From positions 1 through 64,000 of the forward strand of contig DXAT01000021.1 of NCBI GenBank assembly GCA_019116965.1: a DNA stretch of 64,000 bases. Direction: 5' to 3'. The position numbers and the translations under genes are program-made. The notes under the pieces are model-generated. The model did not search any database. It had not been told where the DNA came from and worked only from the letters and a program-made list of their open reading frames with translations. Positions 42,101 to 51,759 of this stretch are shown one piece after another. How positions within the stretch are numbered: position 1 is the first letter of the stretch; each line of letters starts with the position of its first letter. Origin of the DNA: Candidatus Coprenecus pullistercoris. GTDB lineage: Bacteria > Bacteroidota > Bacteroidia > Bacteroidales > UBA932.

Positions 42101-43317
42101 GCTTTCTCTTTTCTGAGCCTTTCTCTTCTGGCCAGGGCGGTCTCGTTCTGGAGGTCGGAGATACTGCAACCGGGCTCATAGTAGAATATATCGTCGGTAT
42201 CCAGTTCCCTCAGGTTCTCATCCAGGCTGTCCGTGCATCCGGGAGAGAGGGATATGGAGTTGTCCTCGTATATGTTTCCGTCCACCTCGACGATGTCTCC
42301 GTCCTCTGAGGACATCATGATGCTGGGTGGCGGAGTGTTGTTGATCTTGAATCCGGTGGCCAGGACGGTCACGCATATCTCTCCGTCCTCAAGGCGGTTG
42401 TCTATGCCGAGTCCTTTCTTCTTCATGGTGATGCCGTTGCCGGTGAAGTCCTTGATGTAGTCGTTGATGACCGCAATCTCCTGCATCTTCAGGGAGGTGG
42501 TGCGGCTGTATGTGATGTTGACCAGTATCTTTTTGGCCGTATGCAGGTCGAATTCTTTCAGAAGAGGGGAAGTGAAGGCTCTCTCCACGGCTTCGACAGC
42601 CCTGTTGTCCCCGCTTGCCAGTCCCGTACCGACAAGGGCCATTCCGCTGTTGCGCATTACGGTCTTCACATCCTGCAGGTCGACATTCATGTATCCGGGC
42701 TTGGTGATGATCTCCGAGATGCCGCGGACAGTGGTGTCGAGCACATTGTCGGCCTTTTCCAGGGCTGACTGCACATCCATGTCTCCGTAGATGTCGTACA
42801 TCTTCTGGTTGTCCACGATGATGATGGAGTCCGTGTATTTGCGTATCTCCTCGATGCCCTCGTATGCTCTTTTCATGAAATCGGGGCTGTCCTGCTCCGG
42901 ATAAGTGAGGACTGCGATTGTCAGCTTGCCGGCCTCATGGGCTATCTGTGCTATGACGGGGGCCGCACCGGTGCCGGTACCTCCTCCCATACCTGCGGTG
43001 ATGAACACCACCTGTATGTGGTCACCGATGGATGCTTTCAGCTGTTCCATTGCCTCGATGGCCGCATTGCGTCCTATGACCGGATCCATGCCGGCTCCGC
43101 CGCCTTTGGTCTGATTGGTGTAGAGGATGATTTTCTCGGGTACGGGAGACAGGTTGAGCGCGTCTATATCCGTGTTGCAGACCATGAACTCCACATTCTG
43201 TATGCCTTCGTTGTAGAGTCTGCTGGCGGCGTTGCATCCGCCTCCTCCTACTCCTATGATTTTGATTGTAGCCCTGTTCTCGGTGAGTCCGTCGGGCATG
43301 AGTGAAAAGTCTGTCAT
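42097..43317 (-). CDS. ftsZ: cell division protein FtsZ
   Basis: A 406-residue tubulin-like GTPase forming the cytokinetic ring. Seen: [13 protein letters not shown], the GTP signature [20 protein letters not shown]-equivalent stretches and T7-loop [21 protein letters not shown]. The core ends near residue 330. The tail is acidic ([20 protein letters not shown]) and ends in [18 protein letters not shown], lacking an obvious Pro-containing FtsA-binding peptide such as xPAFLRR. It is last in the division cluster and starts 18 bases after ftsA. Confidence 0.98.
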   Translation of the reverse strand: MTDFSLMPDGLTENRATIKIIGVGGGGCNAASRLYNEGIQNVEFMVCNTDIDALNLSPVPEKIILYTNQTKGGGAGMDPVIGRNAAIEAMEQLKASIGDHIQVVFITAGMGGGTGTGAAPVIAQIAHEAGKLTIAVLTYPEQDSPDFMKRAYEGIEEIRKYTDSIIIVDNQKMYDIYGDMDVQSALEKADNVLDTTVRGISEIITKPGYMNVDLQDVKTVMRNSGMALVGTGLASGDNRAVEAVERAFTSPLLKEFDLHTAKKILVNITYSRTTSLKMQEIAVINDYIKDFTGNGITMKKKGLGIDNRLEDGEICVTVLATGFKINNTPPPSIMMSSEDGDIVEVDGNIYEDNSISLSPGCTDSLDENLRELDTDDIFYYEPGCSISDLQNETALARRERLRKEKA

Positions 43318-43335
43318 GTGTCGGTGTTTTTAATA

Positions 43336-44748
43336 TTATGCGTCGTCGTCCTCAGGTGAGCTCGGGAAAAGCGTCGTGAGTATCTCCCTGAAATTGCGTT
43401 TTTTCTTATTGCTCGGTTCTTTGTTGCTGTCTTTTCGGACATGGTCTTTCCCCTTTTCGTCAGTGGAGGGGACTGTTTCTATGTCATCGGGTCCGAAGAG
43501 GCTCTGTTCCTCGTCCGCATATGTGTCGGACGGCCGCTGTATGTCAGGCCCGCTGTTCTCGTCCTGATGCAGCGGCCTGGTCTCCTCAAGGCGGAATCCT
43601 TCCACTATCAGGCCGACTGCCGTAGCAGCCTGGGGACGGAAAGCCTGTTCGGCCGAGTTACCCGTGATGACGGTGCTGTCGGGCATGGCGAAACGAACAT
43701 CCATGTTGAGTATGTTCTTGGCCAGCAGTTGGATAAGTCCGAGTCTCGCACTTCCTCCGGTGATAACGGCCCTGCTGCGCAGCTTGGTCCTGAATCCGGA
43801 AATCTCTATGATGTGGCGCACGGTGGCCAGTATCTCGCAGATTCTCGCCTCTATGGCCTTACTGAGAAGCTTGGACGGCACGCTCTGGACGGTCATCCCG
43901 CCTTCCTTGATGATGATGCGGTTCTCTTTCGCGAATTCGCTGATGCAGGTGCCCCTCTGTATTTTCAGCTGTTCGGCTGTCTTCATCGATATGCTGCATG
44001 TCTGGCTGATGTCCTCGGTGATGGAGTTGCCGCCGAAGGGTATCACGGCCGCGTACCTCATGATGTTGCCGTGGTAGATGATGACATCAGTCGTGCCGGC
44101 GCCTATGTCGATAAGCACGGAACCGAGCTCTTTCTCGTTGTCGGTCAGTAATGCTGCTCCTGATGCGATTGGCGTGAGTATCATGCCGTTGCATGCGATG
44201 CCGGCCTTGCTGACGGCGTTGCGGCAATGCTCCACCGCACCGGCCTTGCCGATAAATACTTTGTATTCACCGTCTATGGTCTTTCCGTCCATGTCCTCCG
44301 GATCGGTCTCGCCCATGTGCTCGTCCACATTGTAATATTGCGGGGAGACATACAGGACTTTCTCGGAGGAATCAACATCGAGGCTGTACATCTGCTCCAG
44401 CATGGATGCGATTTCGTCCTTGTCGACAGGAGCGAGCGGGTCGGGTCTGTCCCTGTGAACGCTGCCGGGAACGCATCTTATATTCGGACCGGAGATGTTG
44501 ACATATACATTTTTTATTATGGCTCCCTCTGTGTCGGGCTGGGCCTGAATCTGCTCGGTAACCTGGCGCAGGGCCGCGGAGACCGTGGCCGATACTTTCT
44601 GGCTCTTGATGATCTCTCCGCGCACCACTCCTTCTGAAGGAAGTTCGCTGTATCCTATGATCTTGATGCCTACGGATGTTTTCTCACCGACGATGGCAGC
44701 CACCTTGGAGGTGCCTATGTCCACTGCTGCTAAGTATTTGTTTCTCAT
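43336..44748 (-). CDS. ftsA: cell division protein FtsA
   Basis: A 470-residue actin-like protein tethering FtsZ to the membrane. Seen: AAVDIGTSKVAAIVG, VLIDIGAGTTDVIIYHGN, and AVITGGSARLGLIQLLAKNIL. A hydrophilic linker (about 385-445) ends in an amphipathic helix (KKKRNFREILTTLF), the membrane targeting sequence, followed by a short acidic tail. Its start overlaps the end of ftsQ by four bases. Confidence 0.97.
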   Translation of the reverse strand: MRNKYLAAVDIGTSKVAAIVGEKTSVGIKIIGYSELPSEGVVRGEIIKSQKVSATVSAALRQVTEQIQAQPDTEGAIIKNVYVNISGPNIRCVPGSVHRDRPDPLAPVDKDEIASMLEQMYSLDVDSSEKVLYVSPQYYNVDEHMGETDPEDMDGKTIDGEYKVFIGKAGAVEHCRNAVSKAGIACNGMILTPIASGAALLTDNEKELGSVLIDIGAGTTDVIIYHGNIMRYAAVIPFGGNSITEDISQTCSISMKTAEQLKIQRGTCISEFAKENRIIIKEGGMTVQSVPSKLLSKAIEARICEILATVRHIIEISGFRTKLRSRAVITGGSARLGLIQLLAKNILNMDVRFAMPDSTVITGNSAEQAFRPQAATAVGLIVEGFRLEETRPLHQDENSGPDIQRPSDTYADEEQSLFGPDDIETVPSTDEKGKDHVRKDSNKEPSNKKKRNFREILTTLFPSSPEDDDA

Positions 44749-45563
44749 ATTGCTGCACTTTTTCTTATATCTTTTTTATCTCTCAGTGTACAGATAATCT
44801 GGTCTGAGAACTTGAGATTTACGGCCGAGTATCTCTCCCAGCCGTACACGGGGACTATGCTGTTGTAGAATATTCTGAGCTTCTCGAATTTGTACGCTAT
44901 GTCGTCCACTGCGCCGAAGATTATTTTCTGGTCGCCAATGACATTGTAGAATACGAGATCTCCGTTGCTTTCCACATATATCTGCTGTATCTGGGCGTTC
45001 CATGCGGGATGACTGCCGAGGTAGGAGGCCAGACTGATTATCCGCTCTATCCATTTGCGGTCGGACTGTTCCGGGACTCCGCGGTATCCCTCTTCGAGTC
45101 TTACGGGGATGTGTCCTGAAATGACCGGTACATAGGAGGTGAATGTGCTTACCCACGGGAATATGTAGCCGGTGTCATCTACATAGAACGCTCCTGCCGG
45201 AGTCTGGATCCGTAGGACGGGTCTTCTCTGTGTGACTGTTATCCGGAGGTTGCCGTCCCTGGATATGGACGCCTCGCTGCTTTTGATTGCACTCCTGCTT
45301 TCAAGCAGGGTCTCTATGTCGTGCAGGTTCACTTCTGCGCGTCTTCTGCCGAGCGGGCTGATGCCGGAGGATGTGATGATGTCCTGAATGTCCTGGCCGG
45401 ATACGAAGCGGTTGACTGAGCTGTCGGCAATGGTGACGCTGATGCCTGTGCACAGTTCCTTCTCCCCGCCTTTCCGGGCAAGGATGGAGGCCGCTGCGAA
45501 GTATCCGCCGAAAATAATCAGCACGAGGGCCATGAGCAGGTATGTGACGGTCTTTTTAAGCAT
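44745..45563 (-). CDS. ftsQ: cell division protein FtsQ
   Basis: A 272-residue single-pass division protein. The ATG at 45563 gives a basic start, one membrane segment (KKTVTYLLMALVLIIFGGYF) and a periplasmic POTRA and beta domain (ESRSAIKSSEASISRDGNL, VTQRRPVLRI, FYVDDTGYIFPWV). Sequence identity to E. coli FtsQ is low, and position between murC and ftsA supports the call. It overlaps murC by 8 bases and ftsA by 4. Confidence 0.9.
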   Translation of the reverse strand: MLKKTVTYLLMALVLIIFGGYFAAASILARKGGEKELCTGISVTIADSSVNRFVSGQDIQDIITSSGISPLGRRRAEVNLHDIETLLESRSAIKSSEASISRDGNLRITVTQRRPVLRIQTPAGAFYVDDTGYIFPWVSTFTSYVPVISGHIPVRLEEGYRGVPEQSDRKWIERIISLASYLGSHPAWNAQIQQIYVESNGDLVFYNVIGDQKIIFGAVDDIAYKFEKLRIFYNSIVPVYGWERYSAVNLKFSDQIICTLRDKKDIRKSAAI

Positions 45564-46914
45564 ATCGTCCGACAAGCATGTTGTGTATGGGCTCCACAAG
45601 CCGGTCTATGTCGCCGGCTCCGAATGTGATCAATATGTCTATGTCTTTCCCGGCCAATGTCTCAACCAGGCTGTCTTTGTCCACGAGCATCTTGTCTTTC
45701 AGAGTGATGTCTCCGAGAAGCATCTCCGAGCCTACACCCGGGATGGGTTTCTCCCTGGCCGGATATACCGGCAACAGAATCACTGAGTCAAGTGCGCTCA
45801 GGCTTCTGGCAAATTCAGTATGGAAATCCCTTGTCCTGGTGTAGAGGTGGGGCTGGAAGATGCCGCAGATCTTTCTTCCGGGCCATATCCTGCGTATCGA
45901 GGCGATGGTGGCGGCTATCTCCGCCGGATGATGGGCGTAATCATCGATGTAGGTATGTCCGTTGAGATCAAACTGGATGTCGAATCTCCTCCTCACGCCT
46001 CTGAATGTGGATATGGCTTCCTTGATTTTCTCTGCGTCCGTGCCGTGCAGAAGGGCAGCGGCCGCGGCTGCGGTGGCGTTCTCAATGTAGACTAAGCCCG
46101 GCACTCCTGCGTGTATGCGCTCTATCCGTCCCCACGGAGTACAGAGGGTGAAGTACATCAGTCCGTGTCCGTCCGATACGATATCCTCTGCATGGAAGTC
46201 TCCTCCTTTTCCGTAAGTGTATATCCTGGCCTTTACTCGCGCCTGAATGAATCTGTCCTCAAGACCTTTCTTTATGATCAGGTGCCTGTCTGTCTGCATC
46301 GCGAACTTTACGAATGTCTCTCTCAGATCCTCTATTCCGGAGTATATGTCCAGATGGTCGGCGTCCATGGAGGTGATGACTGCCGTCTCGGGATGCAGGT
46401 GCAGAAACGACCGGTCGAATTCATCGGCCTCGGCTACGACCGTATTGCTGTCCGAGAGCAGCAGGTTGGTGTCATAGTTCTTGGAGATTCCTCCTAAAAA
46501 TGCCGTGCAGCCCTCGCCGGAGACCGTCAGGATGTGCGCCAGCATAGTGCTTGTGGATGTCTTTCCGTGGGTTCCGGAAACAGCGAGGCATCTCTTTCCT
46601 TCCGTGAGCTCGCCCAGGGCTTCCGCCCGCTTGATGAGCCGGTATCCGTGCGCCCTGACATAGGCGAGTTCCTCCATGTCGGAGGGTACGGCAGGAGTGT
46701 ATATCACGAGAGTGTCGTCCGGTGACGGGGGGACGAGAGCTGTGTCCGCCTGGAAGTGTACATCGATGCCCTCGCTGCGGAGCGCATCGGTTATCCGTGA
46801 CGGGGTCCTGTCGTATCCCGATACGGCGTATCCGGCGTGACGGAACCAGCGGGCCAGGGCACTCATGCCTATGCCGCCAATGCCTATGAAGTATATCTGT
46901 CTGTATGTGCTCAT
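45556..46914 (-). CDS. murC: UDP-N-acetylmuramate--L-alanine ligase
   Basis: A 452-residue Mur ligase joining L-Ala to UDP-MurNAc. Seen: the Rossmann start YFIGIGGIGMSALARWFRHA, ATP motif AVSGTHGKTSTSTMLAHI, VAEADEFDRSFLHL, and the C-terminal YIDDYAHHPAEIAATIAS. Length is normal. It overlaps murG by four bases. Confidence 0.98.
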   Translation of the reverse strand: MSTYRQIYFIGIGGIGMSALARWFRHAGYAVSGYDRTPSRITDALRSEGIDVHFQADTALVPPSPDDTLVIYTPAVPSDMEELAYVRAHGYRLIKRAEALGELTEGKRCLAVSGTHGKTSTSTMLAHILTVSGEGCTAFLGGISKNYDTNLLLSDSNTVVAEADEFDRSFLHLHPETAVITSMDADHLDIYSGIEDLRETFVKFAMQTDRHLIIKKGLEDRFIQARVKARIYTYGKGGDFHAEDIVSDGHGLMYFTLCTPWGRIERIHAGVPGLVYIENATAAAAAALLHGTDAEKIKEAISTFRGVRRRFDIQFDLNGHTYIDDYAHHPAEIAATIASIRRIWPGRKICGIFQPHLYTRTRDFHTEFARSLSALDSVILLPVYPAREKPIPGVGSEMLLGDITLKDKMLVDKDSLVETLAGKDIDILITFGAGDIDRLVEPIHNMLVGRYA

Positions 46915-48056
46915 CTTCGCGTCTCTTCTATGAGTTTGATTATCTCGGAGGCGATGACATCCGCAGCATCCGGTCTGGCAAGCCTGAGGATGTTGTCTTC
47001 CAGTTCCTTGATTTTAGCCGGCTGCTCCAACAGCTCCACTATGGCCGGCAGCAGGTCTGCGGAGGCTCTCGTGTCCGTTACCATGACGGCCGCATCTTTC
47101 TCCACAAGGGCCATGGCGTTGTGTGTCTGATGGTCCTCGGTGACATTGGGGGATGGAACGAATATGGTGGCCTTGCCGATTGCGCAGAGCTCGGAGATGG
47201 TTCCGGCTCCTGCTCTCGACACCACTAAGTCGGCTGCTGCGAAAGCCATGTCCATGCGGGATATGAAGTCGCAGTTGCGGACATTGCCGCACCGTCTCAG
47301 TCCTTCGCTTTCGGAGGCGCCTTCCAGGGAGCTGAATACTTCTTCGACCTGCGTCCTGTAGCCCTTGCCGCTTTGCCATATGACCTGGAACGGGAAGTTG
47401 CAGAAGCTCTCGCGGCAGGCCTTGGCCATCACCGAGTTGAATGTGCCGCATCCGCCGCTGCCTCCGACTATGAGCACGGTGGGCAGCTCCGGGCTCAGTC
47501 CGTACATCTTCAGTCCGGCCGCGCGCTCCTCCGCGGTATAGGGGCGGATATTGTCCCTGATAGGATTGCCTGTCAGGATGATTTTGTCGGCAGGAAAGAA
47601 TCTCTCCATGCCGTCGTACGCCACGCAGATTCTTCTGGCTTTTTTGCCCAATATCTTGTTGGTGAGCCCGGCAAATGAGTTCTGCTCCTGTATCAGGGTC
47701 GGTATGCCGCGTCCCTGTGCTTTTCTGAGCATCGGAGCGCTGGCATAGCCTCCGACACCGACTACGGCATCGGGGCGGAAATCCCGGATGATCCGGCCTG
47801 CCTTTATCAGGCTGCCCATGACCTTGAAGGGAACGCTTAGGTTGGAAAGGGTCAGTCTTCTCTGCAGTCCGGCCACCGGCAGGCCTATGATGCGGTATCC
47901 GGCAGCCGGTACTCTCTCCATCTCCATCTTGCCTTTTGCTCCTACGAAGAGTATCTCCGTGTCCGGGGCCGCCTTCCGGAGGGCACCCGCTATGGACAGG
48001 GCGGGGAAGATATGTCCGCCCGTACCGCCTCCGCTGATTATGATTCTGTAACTCAT
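46911..48056 (-). CDS. murG: UDP-N-acetylglucosamine--lipid I transferase
   Basis: A 381-residue GT28 enzyme converting lipid I into lipid II at the inner face of the membrane. Seen: GGGTGGHIFPALSIAGAL, VGVGGYASAPML, EQNSFAGLTNKIL, GGSGGCGTFNSV, and the acceptor-binding SRAGAGTISELCAIGKATI. It overlaps the ftsW stop by four bases and has a strong Shine-Dalgarno-like AAGGAGG located in the ftsW coding end. Confidence 0.98.
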   Translation of the reverse strand: MSYRIIISGGGTGGHIFPALSIAGALRKAAPDTEILFVGAKGKMEMERVPAAGYRIIGLPVAGLQRRLTLSNLSVPFKVMGSLIKAGRIIRDFRPDAVVGVGGYASAPMLRKAQGRGIPTLIQEQNSFAGLTNKILGKKARRICVAYDGMERFFPADKIILTGNPIRDNIRPYTAEERAAGLKMYGLSPELPTVLIVGGSGGCGTFNSVMAKACRESFCNFPFQVIWQSGKGYRTQVEEVFSSLEGASESEGLRRCGNVRNCDFISRMDMAFAAADLVVSRAGAGTISELCAIGKATIFVPSPNVTEDHQTHNAMALVEKDAAVMVTDTRASADLLPAIVELLEQPAKIKELEDNILRLARPDAADVIASEIIKLIEETRR

Positions 48057-49240
48057 GACTTAGCCTCCTTTTTTGCTTTAAGTCTCATCTCTTTTATCTC
48101 AATGGTCCTGTTGACTGCGAGAATGATGCCGAACGCGCTGCTCATGATGACCAGGGAAGTGCCGCCGCGGCTGATCATCGGCAGGGTCTGGCCGGTGACG
48201 GGGACGATGCCCGTGTTGACGAATATATGCAGGAATGCCTGAAGGGTTATCAGCGTGGACAGGCCGAGCACGGTGATCAGCGCGAAGTCCTTTTTGCAGG
48301 ATGCGGCTATTCTCATGCATCGGTAGAAGAAGAACAAGTACAGCAGGATGACGATGGTGCCGCCTATGAGTCCGTATTCCTCCACGATGATGCAGAATAT
48401 GTAGTCGTCATAGGCGTTGGGCAGGACATCGCGCTTGAAGCTGTTGCCGGGGCCGAGCCCGCTCAGGCCTCCCAGCTGGATGGCGTCCCTGGCCTGCTCC
48501 ATCTGGAAAGTCTTGTTTTTCATCTCCTCAAGCTCGGCGGCCGTCATGTTCTCCTCGTCGCTGAAGTGTCTCGTGAATCTCTCTGTGACGGTATCGATCC
48601 TTTCGAAAAGATCCGGGTTGATGGCATGTGCCAGCACTACGATGCCGAGAGCTCCGATGATGACGGGAATAGTCCACAGCAGATATTTCCGCGGCACTTT
48701 GTTGGAGCAGACCAGTATGATGAACGAAATGAAGCCCGTGATGAGCATTGCCGACGCGCTGCCGATCAGACAGAGTACGCAGACGGCTCCCACCGGGGCG
48801 AGTATTCTCAGGGCGTATTCCCAAAAAGTCTTGAACGAACAGGTCTCTATGGTCTTTGCCAGATACAGCACGGTAGCTATCTTGGCTATCTCGGACGGCT
48901 GTATACTGATGCCGAGGAGTGTGATGTTGCGCTTGTGCTCAGGGTCGAGGAAAGGTGTGAGCATGAGCAGGATGATGGCGGCTCCCATGATGAAGAACGA
49001 GCCACGCCGGTAGATTTTCAGGGGAACTGCATAGCATATAAGGACGATGGCGAATCCGAGGACATAGAACCCGGCCTGTCTTATCATGAAATTGAGGGCC
49101 GGGGTTCCGCTCCTGAGGGCCAATGCGCTGCAGGCAGAGTACACCACCAGCACCGATATCATCGCGAATACGATGAATGTCAGCCAGATATACTTGTCTC
49201 CGTGCAGGTTCTTTATCCTATGTTCAAGTGTCCCGCTCAT
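48053..49240 (-). CDS. ftsW: peptidoglycan glycosyltransferase FtsW
   Basis: A 395-residue SEDS-family polymerase with about ten membrane segments. Seen: the conserved core HKRNITLLGISIQPSEIAKIA, DPDLFERI-like loop NPDLFERIDTVTER, and the C-terminal TGQTLPMISRGGTSLVIMS. It works with the division transpeptidase (here the PASTA-containing FtsI). It starts 4 bases after murD; its end is rich in AAG/GAG codons that double as the murG Shine-Dalgarno site. Confidence 0.97.
   Translation of the reverse strand: MSGTLEHRIKNLHGDKYIWLTFIVFAMISVLVVYSACSALALRSGTPALNFMIRQAGFYVLGFAIVLICYAVPLKIYRRGSFFIMGAAIILLMLTPFLDPEHKRNITLLGISIQPSEIAKIATVLYLAKTIETCSFKTFWEYALRILAPVGAVCVLCLIGSASAMLITGFISFIILVCSNKVPRKYLLWTIPVIIGALGIVVLAHAINPDLFERIDTVTERFTRHFSDEENMTAAELEEMKNKTFQMEQARDAIQLGGLSGLGPGNSFKRDVLPNAYDDYIFCIIVEEYGLIGGTIVILLYLFFFYRCMRIAASCKKDFALITVLGLSTLITLQAFLHIFVNTGIVPVTGQTLPMISRGGTSLVIMSSAFGIILAVNRTIEIKEMRLKAKKEAKS
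48064..48070 (-). promoter_or_regulatory. Shine-Dalgarno site of murG inside ftsW
   Basis: AAGGAGG on the minus strand, seven bases before the murG ATG, within AAG GAG (Lys-Glu) codons of ftsW. Confidence 0.5.
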
Positions 49241-49243
49241 GTG

Positions 49244-50578
49244 TTAAAGTTGTCTTACTGCTTCTTTGAACTGTTTGCCCCTGTCCTCATAGTTCCTGAA
49301 CAGGTCGAAGCTGGCACAGCAGGGTGACAGCAGCACCACATCTCCGTCTTCTGCCAGTTCTGAGGCTTTCCGTACGGCCTCCTCGGCCGAACCTGCGTCA
49401 ACTATGGTGTCCAGTATCGGACCGAATGACGCGTGCAGCTTGCTGTTGTCCTTGCCGAGGCACACCAGCGCCTTTACTTTTTCCTTCACCAGGGATTCGA
49501 TCTCGGAGTAGTCGTTTCCTTTGTCAGTGCCTCCGGCAATCCATATCACGGGATGTCTCATGCATTCGAGGGCGTACCATGTCGAGTTGACATTGGTGGC
49601 CTTGGAGTCGTTGATATAGAGTACTCCGTGAACACTCATGACTTTCTCGAGGCGGTGCTCGATGTTCTCGAATGTGGCAAGGCTGCGCCGTATAACCTCG
49701 TTGGTGATATTCATGATCTTACCGGTGATGGCGGCGGCCATGGAATTGTAGATGTTGTGCCGCCCCTGCAGGGAAAGCTCGTCGGTGCGCACCACGCACT
49801 CGTCGCCGTCGTAGCGTACGGTTATCTTATCTCCGTCGGAGAATGCTCCCTGGCTCACCTCGTGCTTTTGGGAGAACGGCAGCATCTTGGCTCTCAGGAC
49901 TATCTCGTTGATGTGCCCTACTGTGACGGCGTCATCATCGCAGAAGATGAAGCAGTCCTGGTCCGACATATTGCGGGTGATGCGGAACTTGGCCTTGACA
50001 TAGTTCTGCATCTTGTGGTCGTAACGGTCGAGATGGTCCGGAGTAATGTTCAGTATGATGGCTATGTCGGCCTTGAAGTCGTACATCCCGTCGAGCTGGA
50101 AGCTGCTCAGCTCGAGGACATAGATGTCGAAATCCTCGGTGGCCACCTGGTAGGCGTAGCTCTTTCCGATATTGCCCGCGAGTCCCACATTGAGGCCTGC
50201 GTTGCGCAGCATGAAATAGATGAGCGATGTGGTCGTGGTCTTGCCGTTGCTCCCGGTTACGCATATCTTTTTGGCACGGTCGTATCTTCCTGCGAACTCT
50301 ATCTCCGATATGACAGGAATGCCCGCCTGAATGGCCTCGCTGACCACAGGCGCCGTATCGGGAATGCCGGGGCTCTTGATGATCTCGTCGGCGTTCAATA
50401 TCAGGCTGCGGGTATGACCTCCTTCCTCGTAGGGGATGCCGTATCTCTCAAGAGTGGCCTTCGCCTCAGGAGTGATGGTGCTGTTGTCGGAAAGGAATGT
50501 GTCGAATCCCTTTACTTTCGCGAGGACTGCGGCTCCGACTCCGCTTTCTCCTCCTCCGAGTGCTACTATCCGTTTCAT
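49244..50578 (-). CDS. murD: UDP-N-acetylmuramoylalanine--D-glutamate ligase
   Basis: A 444-residue Mur ligase adding D-Glu. The ATG at 50578 begins MKRIVALGGGESGVGAAVLA, the family start; a longer open frame reading into mraY is rejected. ATP motif VTGSNGKTTTTSLIYFML, NITPDHLDRYD, YINDSKATNVNSTWYALE and WIAGGTDKGNDYSEI follow. mraY ends 2 bases upstream. Confidence 0.98.
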   Translation of the reverse strand: MKRIVALGGGESGVGAAVLAKVKGFDTFLSDNSTITPEAKATLERYGIPYEEGGHTRSLILNADEIIKSPGIPDTAPVVSEAIQAGIPVISEIEFAGRYDRAKKICVTGSNGKTTTTSLIYFMLRNAGLNVGLAGNIGKSYAYQVATEDFDIYVLELSSFQLDGMYDFKADIAIILNITPDHLDRYDHKMQNYVKAKFRITRNMSDQDCFIFCDDDAVTVGHINEIVLRAKMLPFSQKHEVSQGAFSDGDKITVRYDGDECVVRTDELSLQGRHNIYNSMAAAITGKIMNITNEVIRRSLATFENIEHRLEKVMSVHGVLYINDSKATNVNSTWYALECMRHPVIWIAGGTDKGNDYSEIESLVKEKVKALVCLGKDNSKLHASFGPILDTIVDAGSAEEAVRKASELAEDGDVVLLSPCCASFDLFRNYEDRGKQFKEAVRQL

Positions 50579-50580
50579 GA

Positions 50581-51759
50581 TTACCGTATTTTGAGTGTTA
50601 TTATTGTCAATATAGCAAGTATTATGCTTATCAGCCAGAACCGCATGACGATCTTTGCTTCCGGGATGGCCCTTGCGGGCTTCCGGATAAGGGCCGGGAT
50701 ACCCTCTTTCTGGAAGTGATGGTGAAGGGGGGTCATCTTGAACACCCTGCGTCCGGATCCGTATTTCTTCTTGGTATATTTGAAATAGGTCCGCTGGATG
50801 ATGACCGACAGGGACTCGGCGAAGAATATTCCGCAGAGTACCGGCAGCAGCAGCTCCTTCCGGATGAGAACGGCCACCACGCCGATTATGCCGCCGAGGG
50901 CGAGGCTGCCGGTGTCGCCCATGAACACCTGGGCGGGGTAGGAGTTGTACCAAAGGAAACCGAGCAAGGCTCCTATAAGGGCCGACATATATACCACTAT
51001 CTCGCCCGATTCGGGTATGTACATGATGTTGAGGTAGTCGGCGTAGATCGTGTTTCCGGAGAAATAGGCCAGGACGCCGAGCGCCGCACCCACTATGGCG
51101 GTCACACCGGCGGCAAGTCCGTCCATGCCGTCCGTGAGATTCGTTCCGTTGGATACGGCGGTAATGATGAAGATGATGACCAGCACATATATGACTACCT
51201 GCAGCAGTTCCTTGGCTTTGCCGCTTCCTATTGCGAGCCATGCGTAGTCAAACTCGTTGTCCTTGACGAACGGTATGGTAGTGAGCGTACTTACGGTATC
51301 CTCGTGGACGCAGATGATTATGCCCACCGCCAGTCCGAGGATTACCTGTCCCAGTATCTTGTACTTGCCGGACAGCCCTTCCTTGTTCTTCCTGAACACC
51401 TTTATATAGTCGTCTGCGAATCCGAGCGCTCCAAGCCATACAAGGGTTATGAGCAGAAGCTGTATGTACAGATTTGTGAGGTCTCCGAACAGCAGTACCG
51501 AGATGAGTATCGCACCCAGAATGAGGACTCCTCCCATCGTGGGTGTGCCTTTCTTCGAGAGCTGCCCCTCGAGGCCGAGGTCGCGGATCTCCTCGCCGAG
51601 CTGCTTGCGCTGCATGTATTTTATGAATTTCTTTCCTGTGCACATGATCAGTATGATGGCCGTGATGCTGGCCAGAATGGCCCTCACGGAGATATACTGC
51701 ATGATGCCCGAACCGGGAAAATCCAGATACTTAAAATGCTCGAATATATGGTATATCAT
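50581..51759 (-). CDS. mraY: phospho-N-acetylmuramoyl-pentapeptide-transferase
   Basis: A 392-residue integral membrane enzyme linking the UDP-MurNAc-pentapeptide to undecaprenyl phosphate (lipid I). Seen: [19 protein letters not shown] (Asp pair), [35 protein letters not shown] and [12 protein letters not shown]. About ten membrane segments. It overlaps the murE stop by four bases and has a strong Shine-Dalgarno-like AAAGGAGG. Confidence 0.98.
   Translation of the reverse strand: MIYHIFEHFKYLDFPGSGIMQYISVRAILASITAIILIMCTGKKFIKYMQRKQLGEEIRDLGLEGQLSKKGTPTMGGVLILGAILISVLLFGDLTNLYIQLLLITLVWLGALGFADDYIKVFRKNKEGLSGKYKILGQVILGLAVGIIICVHEDTVSTLTTIPFVKDNEFDYAWLAIGSGKAKELLQVVIYVLVIIFIITAVSNGTNLTDGMDGLAAGVTAIVGAALGVLAYFSGNTIYADYLNIMYIPESGEIVVYMSALIGALLGFLWYNSYPAQVFMGDTGSLALGGIIGVVAVLIRKELLLPVLCGIFFAESLSVIIQRTYFKYTKKKYGSGRRVFKMTPLHHHFQKEGIPALIRKPARAIPEAKIVMRFWLISIILAILTIITLKIR

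Noticed and set aside
50579-51241. N-terminal extension of the murD frame into mraY
   Set aside because: MurD starts with MKRIVALGGG at 50578; the extension is an out-of-frame shadow of mraY.
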